Shown here piece by piece: positions 57,468 through 64,000 of a DNA stretch of 64,000 bases; positions within the stretch are counted from its first letter, which is position 1; each line of letters starts with the position of its first letter. Source of the DNA: CAIOYC01 sp965277345 (lineage in GTDB: Bacteria > Pseudomonadota > Alphaproteobacteria > Caulobacterales > Caulobacteraceae); contig CBDICI010000004.1 of NCBI GenBank assembly GCA_965277345.1, positions 682,001 through 746,000 on the forward strand, in the 5' to 3' direction. The translations under genes and the position numbers were made by a program. The notes below the pieces were generated by a model. It worked only from the letters and a program-made list of their open reading frames with translations, was not told the DNA's origin and ran no database searches.

Positions 57468-58437
57468 TCTGGTGGCGCCCGTGCGTGGCCGCGTGGCCTT
57501 CTACGACATGTCCCGCAAGCAGGAGAGCTTCGAGGACGCCCTGGTGGGGGGATTGTCGGCGAAACCGAAATTCATCCCCAGCCAGTATCTGTACGACGCC
57601 CGGGGATCCGCGCTGTTCGACCGCATCTGTCGGCTGCCGGAATATTATCCGACGCGGACCGAAATGAGCCTGTTATCCGACTATGCCGCAGACATGGCGC
57701 GCCTGGTCGGGCCCGAGGCGACGCTGATCGAACTGGGCTCCGGCTCCAGCGTCAAGGTGCGCCTGTTGCTCGACGCCATGGAGCGGCCGCGCGCCTATAT
57801 TCCCATCGACGTTTCGGGCGAGCACCTGCTGGCCGCGGCCGAGGCTCTCGCGGACGACTATCCGACCCTGGCGGTGGCCGCCATCTGCGCCGACTATGGC
57901 GATACTTTTCCGCTGCCGGAAACGCCGGGCGGGGGTCGACAGGTCGCCTTCTTCCCCGGCTCGACCATCGGCAATATCGAGCCGGAGGACGCCGAGCCCT
58001 TCCTCGCCGGCTGGGCGCGGTCGGGGGTCGACATGATCGTCGGCGTCGATCTGGTAAAATCGCGCGCCGCTTTGGAGGCCGCGTATGACGACGCCGAGGG
58101 CGTCACCGCCGCCTTTTCGCTGAACCTGCTCGCCCGCGCCAACCGCGAACTCGGCGCCGATTTCGACCTCGACGCCTTCGCCCATCGCTCGCACTGGGAC
58201 GAGGCGGCCAGCCGGATCACCATCGGCATCGAAAGCCTGCGCCAACAGACCGTCCACGCCGCCGGCCACGCCTTCCGGTTCGCGGTGGGCGAGCGGATCG
58301 AAACGGAGCATTCCTACAAATACTCCGTGGACGGATTTCAGGCCCTCGCCCGCCGCGCCGGGTATCGGCCCCACGCGGCGTGGACCGATCGGGACACGCT
58401 GTTCAGCGTCCACTACCTGAAGGCCGGACCCGCCTGA
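57460..58437 (+). CDS. egtD: L-histidine N-alpha-methyltransferase EgtD
   Basis: A 325-residue SAM-dependent enzyme making hercynine (trimethylhistidine) from histidine, the first step of ergothioneine synthesis. It has the family KFIPSQYLYDARGSALFDRI, SAM-binding IELGSGSSVKVRLLLDAM, and FFPGSTIGN. Two bases separate it from the ATP-binding gene of the transporter, so synthesis and transport are in one operon. Confidence 0.95.
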   Translation: MLDLVAPVRGRVAFYDMSRKQESFEDALVGGLSAKPKFIPSQYLYDARGSALFDRICRLPEYYPTRTEMSLLSDYAADMARLVGPEATLIELGSGSSVKVRLLLDAMERPRAYIPIDVSGEHLLAAAEALADDYPTLAVAAICADYGDTFPLPETPGGGRQVAFFPGSTIGNIEPEDAEPFLAGWARSGVDMIVGVDLVKSRAALEAAYDDAEGVTAAFSLNLLARANRELGADFDLDAFAHRSHWDEAASRITIGIESLRQQTVHAAGHAFRFAVGERIETEHSYKYSVDGFQALARRAGYRPHAAWTDRDTLFSVHYLKAGPA

Positions 58438-58439
58438 AC

Positions 58440-59216
58440 ATGGCCGGGGGGGCGGGGATAGAAATCGCCGAGGTGGTGAAAGCCTACGGGTCGGCGCTCG
58501 CCGTCGATCGCGTGTCTCTGCACTTGCCCGCGGGCCAGCTCACCGCCCTGATCGGCGCCTCGGGGTCCGGCAAGACCACGCTGCTGAAGACCATCAACCG
58601 CCTGGTCGAGCCGGACCGGGGTTCGGTCAGCATCGACGGCGAGGATGTGACGCGCGCGGACCGGTCTGTCCTGCGCCGCCGCATCGGCTACGTGTTTCAA
58701 GGCGTCGGCCTGTTTCCCCACCTTACCGTGGCGGAGAATGTAGGGATGCCGCTGAGCCTCGTTCGCCGCCCGAAGGCGGAGATCGCCGGACGGGTCGATG
58801 AACTGCTCACGCTGGTGGACCTGCCGCGCGACTATGCGGGCCGCCGCCCAGACGCCCTCTCCGGCGGCCAGCAGCAGCGCGTGGGCGTCGCCCGCGCCCT
58901 GGCCGCCAAGCCGAAGATCATGCTGATGGACGAGCCGTTCGGCGCCCTCGACCCGCTCACCCGCGACGCCTTGGGCCACGCCTATCGCCGTCTGCATGAG
59001 GAGCTCGGCCTGACCACCGTCATGGTCACCCACGATGTGCAGGAGGCGTTGCTGCTCGCCGACCGCATCGTGGTGATGAAGGCCGGGCGCGTGATCGCCG
59101 ACGACACGCCCCAGGTGCTGGTGCGTGGGCACGATGATCCCGAGGTGGAAGCGCTGATCGCCACCCCCCGCCGCCAGGCGGAGCGGGTGCGCGCGCTGAT
59201 GGAGGACGGCCGGTGA
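58440..59216 (+). CDS. egtV: ABC transporter ATPase, probable ergothioneine importer EgtV
   Basis: A 258-residue ATPase of the OpuBA/ProV type. Walker A GASGSGKTTLLKTINR, Q-loop FQGVGLFPHLTVAENV, signature LSGGQQQRVGVARAL, Walker B IMLMDEPFGALDPL, H-loop MVTHDVQEAL. ATPases of glycine betaine, choline and ergothioneine importers share these. Its position directly after egtD and its overlap with the fusion permease point to ergothioneine (EgtV in pneumococcus and Helicobacter). Symbol is inferred from context. Confidence 0.85.
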   Translation: MAGGAGIEIAEVVKAYGSALAVDRVSLHLPAGQLTALIGASGSGKTTLLKTINRLVEPDRGSVSIDGEDVTRADRSVLRRRIGYVFQGVGLFPHLTVAENVGMPLSLVRRPKAEIAGRVDELLTLVDLPRDYAGRRPDALSGGQQQRVGVARALAAKPKIMLMDEPFGALDPLTRDALGHAYRRLHEELGLTTVMVTHDVQEALLLADRIVVMKAGRVIADDTPQVLVRGHDDPEVEALIATPRRQAERVRALMEDGR

Positions 59217-60760
59217 ACGGCCAGATCGCCGCCGCCTTCGAGCTGCTTCCGCGCTATCTGGCCTGGCACGTGGCGCTGTCGGCCTCGGCGCTGTTGCTCG
59301 GCCTGGCGATCGGCATTCCGCTGGCGGTCGCCGCCTCCCGCGCGCCGCGCCTGCGCTGGATTTCCATCACCCTGGCCAGTCTGGTGCAGACCATTCCCAG
59401 CCTGGCGCTGCTGGCCCTGTTCTACCCGCTCCTGCTGCTGCTTTCCGCCGCGCTGAGGCCGGTCGGTATCGCCATCCCCGCGCTTGGATTCCTCCCCTCG
59501 CTCCTGGCGCTGACGCTCTATTCGATCCTGCCGATCCTGCGCAACACGGTGGCGGGTCTGCGCGGTCTGGCCCCCGCCGTAAGCGAGGCGGCCGACGGAC
59601 TCGGCATGACCTGGAGCCAGAAGCTGGTGCGGGTTGAGGCGCCGCTGGCCGCGCCCGTGGCCATGGCCGGCGTGCGCACCGCGGCGGTGTGGACCATCGG
59701 CGCGGCTACCCTCTCCACCCCGGTCGGCCAGACCTCGCTCGGCGACTATATCTTCTCCGGGCTGCAGACCGAGAACTGGGTCAGCGTCCTGTTCGGCTGC
59801 GCCGCCTCCGCCGTCCTGGCCATCACCGTCGACCAGCTTCTGGGCCTGATCGAGGGCGGGCTGGAGCGGCGAGACCTTCGACGCATCGGCATAGGCGCCG
59901 CGGCGCTGGTGATCGGCGCCGCCGCCGCGCTCGCGCCACTTATAGCGGGCGGCGGCGCCAAGGGCCGCTATGTGATCGGGGCCAAGAACTTCTCCGAGCA
60001 ATACATCCTCGCCGACCTGATCGCCGATCGTCTGCACACCGCGGGCTCCGCGACGGAGGAAAAGCAGGGGCTGGGCTCGGCGGTGGCGTTCCGGGCGCTC
60101 GCGGCCAATGACGTGGACGTCTATGTGGACTATTCCGGCACGCTCTGGGCCAATGTGCTGGGGCGCAAGGACATCCCGCCCCGCGCCCAACTCCTGACCG
60201 AGCTGACCCGGGAACTTAAGGCCCGGTATCACGTCACCCTCCTGGGCTCGCTGGGCTTCGAGAACGCCTATGCCCTAGCCATGAAGGCGGATGCGGCGCA
60301 GAGTCTGGGCATCCGCACGCTGGACGATCTGGCCGCCCATGCCTCCGCCCTCACCCTGGGGGCCGACCTGGAGTTCCTGTCGCGGCCGGAATGGGCGGGT
60401 CTGCAGAAGGCCTACGGCCTGCAGTTCAAGGCCGCGCGGTCCTACAACCCCACCTTCATGTACCGCGCCATCGAGGGCGGCGAGGCCGATGTGATCTCCG
60501 CCTTCTCGTCCGACGGGCGGATCGCTGCGGACCATCTGGCGACATTGGCCGACCCGCGCAGCGCCATTCCAGCCTATGACGCGGTGATCCTGATCTCGCC
60601 CAGGCGAGCGAACGACCGCGGGCTGATCGACGTGCTGAAGCCCCTGATCGGCGCCATCCCGGTGGAGCGGATGCGCGACGCCAACCTCACCGTCGACCGC
60701 GACACAGACAAGAAAAGCCCGGCCGACGCGGCCCGCGCGCTGGCGATGACGCTGCACTAG
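59213..60760 (+). CDS. egtU: Permease/substrate-binding fusion, probable ergothioneine importer EgtU
   Basis: A 515-residue fusion: an OpuBB-like permease with about six membrane segments (1-215), a last membrane span near 225-245, then an OpuBC-type substrate-binding domain (about 250-515) starting VIGAKNFSEQYILADLIADRL. GTG start, overlapping the ATPase stop by four bases. Single-chain permease plus binding domain is the arrangement of EgtU, also seen in choline/betaine systems (OpuB-like). Coupling to egtBD favours ergothioneine; the residues of the ligand cage cannot be judged from sequence alone. Confidence 0.85.
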   Translation: MNGQIAAAFELLPRYLAWHVALSASALLLGLAIGIPLAVAASRAPRLRWISITLASLVQTIPSLALLALFYPLLLLLSAALRPVGIAIPALGFLPSLLALTLYSILPILRNTVAGLRGLAPAVSEAADGLGMTWSQKLVRVEAPLAAPVAMAGVRTAAVWTIGAATLSTPVGQTSLGDYIFSGLQTENWVSVLFGCAASAVLAITVDQLLGLIEGGLERRDLRRIGIGAAALVIGAAAALAPLIAGGGAKGRYVIGAKNFSEQYILADLIADRLHTAGSATEEKQGLGSAVAFRALAANDVDVYVDYSGTLWANVLGRKDIPPRAQLLTELTRELKARYHVTLLGSLGFENAYALAMKADAAQSLGIRTLDDLAAHASALTLGADLEFLSRPEWAGLQKAYGLQFKAARSYNPTFMYRAIEGGEADVISAFSSDGRIAADHLATLADPRSAIPAYDAVILISPRRANDRGLIDVLKPLIGAIPVERMRDANLTVDRDTDKKSPADAARALAMTLH

Positions 60761-60844
60761 CGCTTGCATCGCCTGCGTCGGCGGCCTTACCGTTTCTCAA
60801 GACATACCGGACTTTCGGTCTGGAGAATCAAGGGAGAGCGGATC

Positions 60845-62035
60845 ATGCCCGATTTCGGCGGCGATCCTGAAGCGTTCCGCGTGGAGGCGCGGGACTGGCT
60901 GGCGGAGAACTTCCCGCCCTCCATGAAGGGCGTGGACCTGGCCATGAGCGTGGAGACGCCCAGCGGCGACGCCGCGCTCTGGAAGACGCGGATCGGCGCC
61001 AAGGGCTGGGGCGCGCCCATTTGGCCGAAGGCCTATGGCGGCGGCGGCCTGACGCCCGCCGAGGCCCGCGTGTTGCAGCAGGAGATGGCGCGGATTGGCG
61101 CCCGCAACCCCATCGGCGGGATGGGAACCATGATGTTCGGTCCGACCCTGCTGGAATATGGCAGTGAAGCGCAGAAGCAGCGCCACATCCCGCCGATCGT
61201 GCGCGGCGAACTGCGCTGGTGCCAGGGCTATTCCGAACCCGGCGCGGGCTCTGACCTCGCGGCGCTGCAGACGAGGGCGGAAGACAGGGGCGATCATTTT
61301 CGGGTCAACGGCCAGAAGGTGTGGACCTCGGGCGCGCAATACGCCGACTGGTGCTTCTGCCTGGTCCGCACTGATCCGAACCACAAGCACGAGGGCATCT
61401 CCTTCCTGCTTATCGACATGAAGACGCCCGGGATCGAGGTGCGGCCGATCAGGTTGATCAACGGCTATTCGCCCTTCTGCGAAACCTTCTTCACCGACGT
61501 GGACGTGCCCAAGGAGAATCTGGTCGGCCCGCTGAACGGCGGCTGGACCATCGGCAAGCGCCTGCTGCAGCACGAGCGGAGCGGCCTGTCGGGCGGCGCC
61601 GGATCGGCGGGACGGTTCGCGGCGGGCAAGCCGCTCGACGAACTGGCCAAGGACTATGTCGGCGTGGACGAGGCGGGCCGTATCGCCGACCCGGACCTCC
61701 GTTCACGGATCATCCGTCATCAGATGGAGGCCAAGGCCTTCATGCTGACCCTGGTCCGCGCGGCGGCGGAGGCGAAGGGGAACCAGAGCCCCTCCAACGC
61801 GACCTCGATCATGAAGAATGTGGGCTCCAAGGTCGGGCAGGATCGGGCGGAGCTGGCGGTGGAGATGATGGGCTCGCAGGGGCTCGGCTGGGAAGGCCCA
61901 GGCTTCGACGCCGCGGAGCTGGAGCAGGTGCGCAACTGGCTCGGCGGCAAGGCCACCACGATCTACGGCGGTTCCGCGGAAATCCAGAACAACATCATCG
62001 CCAAGCGTATCCTTGGCCTTTTGGACCACCAGTAG
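60845..62035 (+). CDS. Acyl-CoA dehydrogenase, large subunit-like
   Basis: A 396-residue flavoprotein. It has WCQGYSEPGAGSDLAALQTR, VNGQKVWTSGAQYADWCFCL, MVGSQGLGWEG-like MMGSQGLGWEGPGFD, and ends KATTIYGGSAEIQNNIIAKRIL. The position of the catalytic Glu in medium-chain enzymes (YEG) is YGG here, so the base, if any, is elsewhere, as in the FadE26/ChsE4-like group. GGGAG precedes the start. Probably forms a heteromer with the next gene, 12 bases downstream. Confidence 0.93.
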   Translation: MPDFGGDPEAFRVEARDWLAENFPPSMKGVDLAMSVETPSGDAALWKTRIGAKGWGAPIWPKAYGGGGLTPAEARVLQQEMARIGARNPIGGMGTMMFGPTLLEYGSEAQKQRHIPPIVRGELRWCQGYSEPGAGSDLAALQTRAEDRGDHFRVNGQKVWTSGAQYADWCFCLVRTDPNHKHEGISFLLIDMKTPGIEVRPIRLINGYSPFCETFFTDVDVPKENLVGPLNGGWTIGKRLLQHERSGLSGGAGSAGRFAAGKPLDELAKDYVGVDEAGRIADPDLRSRIIRHQMEAKAFMLTLVRAAAEAKGNQSPSNATSIMKNVGSKVGQDRAELAVEMMGSQGLGWEGPGFDAAELEQVRNWLGGKATTIYGGSAEIQNNIIAKRILGLLDHQ

Positions 62036-62047
62036 GGAGCGCGGATC

Positions 62048-63184
62048 GTGGCCGTCCTGAACGAAGAACAATCCATGCTCCGCGACGCGGCGCGCACGTG
62101 GGTGCGCGAAAAGGCGCCGGTCACAGCGCTGCGCAGGGTGCGCGACAGCGGGGCGTCGCTGGGTTACGACCCCGTCGCCTTCGCCGAGATGGCGCAGATG
62201 GGCTGGGCCGGCGTGGTGATCCCCGAGGCCTATGGCGGGTCGGCGTTCGGCTACCTGTCGCTCGGCCTCGTGCTGGAGGAGATGGGGCGCACGCTGGTCG
62301 CCTCACCCCTGATCGCCTCGGCCCTGGCGGCGGCGAGCGCTCTCGCCATGGCCGGGACCGAAGCGCAGAAGGCGGCCTGGCTGCCGAACATCGCCGCCGG
62401 CGAGGCGGTGGCCACGCTGGCGGTGGATGAAGGGCCGCGCCACGACCCGATGCGGACCGCGCTGAAGGCGGAGCACACTGGAGACGGCTATCGCCTCACC
62501 GGCGCCAAGACCCACGTGCTGGAAGGAATGGCGGCGGACCTGTTCATCGTCGCGGCCCGCACCTTTGGAGAGGAGGGTGAGGTTGGTGGAATCACCCTGC
62601 TTCTCGTTCCCGCCGACGCCGAAGGGCTGACCCGAGAGCGGCGTGCACTGGCCGATGCGCGCGGTTATGCGGCGCTGACCTTCGACGGTGTGGAGGTCGG
62701 CGTGGACGCCGTGCTCGGGGAGGCCGATAACGGCTACGACCTGCTGGAACAGGTGCTCGACCGCGCCCGCGCCGGGTTGGCGGCGGAGATGCTGGGCGCC
62801 GCGACCCAGGCCTTCGAGACCACGCTCGACTACCTCAAGACGCGCGTGCAGTTCGGCCAGACCATCGGCTCGTTCCAGGCCCTGCAGCACCGCGCGGCGA
62901 AGATGTTCAGCGAGCTGGAGCTGACCCGCTCCGGCGTCGAGGCCGCGCTGACCGCCATCGATACCCAAGCGCCGGACACCGCCCAGGCCGTGGCCCTGGC
63001 CAAGGCCTATGCCGGCGAGACGCTGCATCTGGTCAGCCGCGAGATGGTGCAGATGCACGGCGGCATCGGCATGACCGACGCCCACGACGCCGGCCTGTAC
63101 CTCAAGCGGGCGCGGGCGCTCGAGGCCACCTACGGCTCCACCGCCTGGCATCGCGAGCGCTGGGGGCGGATGGCGGGTTACTGA
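62048..63184 (+). CDS. Acyl-CoA dehydrogenase, small subunit-like
   Basis: A 378-residue acyl-CoA dehydrogenase-fold protein: AQMGWAGVVIPEAYGGSAFG, GLVLEEMGRTLVASPLIAS, and QMHGGIGMTDAHDAGLYLKR at the end. Its middle lacks the usual SEPGAGSD flavin segment (it reads LAVDEGPRHDP). This division of labour matches alpha2beta2 steroid- or branched-acid dehydrogenases. GTG start with GGGAG upstream. Confidence 0.92.
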   Translation: MAVLNEEQSMLRDAARTWVREKAPVTALRRVRDSGASLGYDPVAFAEMAQMGWAGVVIPEAYGGSAFGYLSLGLVLEEMGRTLVASPLIASALAAASALAMAGTEAQKAAWLPNIAAGEAVATLAVDEGPRHDPMRTALKAEHTGDGYRLTGAKTHVLEGMAADLFIVAARTFGEEGEVGGITLLLVPADAEGLTRERRALADARGYAALTFDGVEVGVDAVLGEADNGYDLLEQVLDRARAGLAAEMLGAATQAFETTLDYLKTRVQFGQTIGSFQALQHRAAKMFSELELTRSGVEAALTAIDTQAPDTAQAVALAKAYAGETLHLVSREMVQMHGGIGMTDAHDAGLYLKRARALEATYGSTAWHRERWGRMAGY

Positions 63185-63190
63185 AGATGC

Positions 63191-64000
63191 TCAGCCTTGC
63201 GTCTGTCGCATCTGCGCCCGGCCCGCGGTCTGCGACTGGGCCTGTTGCGCGACCATCAGGCGGACGCTGAGTCGCTCGGTCCCGCCGCCGATGCGCGAGC
63301 CCCGCACCGGCGCGGCGGCCAGGTAGTCGAACCCCATGGCGACACGCACATGCCGCTCGCCGGGGCAGACGCCGTTGGCCACATCGAAGCCCACCCAGCC
63401 GAGGCCGTCCACATAGGCTTCGGCCCAGGCGTGACTGGCCTCCTGCGCGACCACCCCGTCGTTGCGCGCCAAGTGGCCGGAGACGTAGCGCGCCGGTACG
63501 CCCAAGTGGCGGGCGCAGGCGATGAAGATGTGGCTGAGGTCCTGGCACACGCCGCGCCGCTGGGCGAAGGCGTCGATGGCGGAGGTGGCGACCGTGGTGG
63601 AAGCGGTGTCGAACGCGACCTCCGCATGAATGGCCGACAGCAGGGCGTGAAGCCGTTCCAGCCTGTCGCTCTTTCCGGCGGCGGCGTCCCGCGCGAAGGC
63701 TTCGATCCGCGCATCGGGCCGAGTCAGCGGGGTTTCGCGCAGATAGACCGCGGTGGGAAGACGTTCGATCAGGCCCGTGACCACGCCGGCCGTGTCCATC
63801 GTCTCCACCTCGCCCTGCACGGTCAGGGTCAGGGTCTCGATCGGGCCGTCGGCGGAGAGCAGCTGCACGATGTTGCCGAACGCGTCCTCGCCGGTGCGCA
63901 GCCGTCCGTCCACATCCAGGTCGACCCGCCAGGCGGCGACGTGCTGGCCGTCGTGCGCCCGCGGGGTCAGGCGCAACACCTGGCTAACCGCGCGCACCGG
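63191..64000 (-). CDS. Transglutaminase-like cysteine protease family protein, N-terminus beyond window
   Basis: At least 269 residues of a transglutaminase-like protein with the bacterial N-terminal domain (QVLRLTPRAHDGQHVAAWRV) and the triad Cys in RRGVCQDLSHIFIACARHLG, His in EASHAWAEAYV, Asp in WVGFDVANG. A GTG at 63997 is the first start in the window, but family members begin about 15-20 residues earlier, so the gene very likely extends past base 64000. Usually found beside alpha-E and circularly permuted ATP-grasp genes, which would then lie to the right. Confidence 0.88.
   Translation of the reverse strand, partial: PVRAVSQVLRLTPRAHDGQHVAAWRVDLDVDGRLRTGEDAFGNIVQLLSADGPIETLTLTVQGEVETMDTAGVVTGLIERLPTAVYLRETPLTRPDARIEAFARDAAAGKSDRLERLHALLSAIHAEVAFDTASTTVATSAIDAFAQRRGVCQDLSHIFIACARHLGVPARYVSGHLARNDGVVAQEASHAWAEAYVDGLGWVGFDVANGVCPGERHVRVAMGFDYLAAAPVRGSRIGGGTERLSVRLMVAQQAQSQTAGRAQMRQTQG

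Noticed and set aside
59213..60760. Annotating the permease/binding fusion simply as a glycine betaine/choline transporter
   Set aside because: Possible by family, but its coupling to egtB-egtD makes ergothioneine the better hypothesis; kept as an alternative in the entry.

Overview
The window is about 70% GC, densely coded, and uses many GTG and TTG starts. It carries an alphaproteobacterial gene set: the prs, rplY, pth and ychF order, an imuA-imuB-dnaE2 cassette with a GAAC-N7-GAAC SOS box, addBA beside tsaE, amgK, murU and trxA, and class I bacterial enzymes for acyl-CoA breakdown. A family-level guess is Caulobacteraceae, with Phenylobacterium or Caulobacter-like organisms the best fit. 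This rests on protein flavour and on the palindromic intergenic repeats, not on any rRNA. No rRNA, tRNA, complete IS element, phage or plasmid gene was seen.

Layout. 1-5.2 kb (minus): selO (cut by the left edge), two dienelactone-hydrolase-like enzymes, a sirtuin, ychF and an orphan ClpP-like protein. 5.2-11.4 kb: a FadL-type porin (plus), then pth, rplY, a lipoprotein, prs and a membrane protein (minus). 11.6-14.1 kb (plus): acyl-CoA synthetase and periplasmic cyclophilin. 14.4-20.2 kb (plus): the SOS mutasome imuA-imuB-dnaE2. 20.2-25.1 kb: acyltransferase and KDPGal aldolase (plus), then a luciferase-like monooxygenase and a hybrid histidine kinase (minus). 25.3-33.3 kb: M13 peptidase, P450, CoA transferase, Tat-exported tyrosinase, and a DUF35/thiolase pair. 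33.3-39.9 kb: serine carboxypeptidase, glycosyltransferase plus asparagine synthase, zwf, trxA. 40.0-48.8 kb (minus): tsaE-amgK-murU-addB-addA, almost all overlapping (sugar recycling to peptidoglycan precursors, and double-strand-break repair).

48.9-50.2 kb is the most unusual part. It holds a Cas4-Cas1 fusion gene whose Cas1 half stops before its active site and runs directly into a tiny decayed CRISPR array: two 37-nt repeats, one 37-nt spacer and a probable third degenerate repeat on the same 74-nt period. The first repeat supplies the last nine codons and the stop codon of the truncated gene. It reads as a fossil of a type I-G (formerly I-U) locus collapsed by deletion.

50.6-64.0 kb: a GMC oxidoreductase with two SDRs (minus), a second hybrid histidine kinase (plus), and a tight operon egtB-egtD-ATPase-permease/binding-protein fusion. 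The operon joins ergothioneine synthesis to what is probably an EgtUV-type ergothioneine importer. It is followed by two tandem acyl-CoA dehydrogenases, probably a heteromer, and a transglutaminase-like protein cut by the right edge.

Palindromic repeats of at least two families lie between genes. One copy lies in frame inside imuB.
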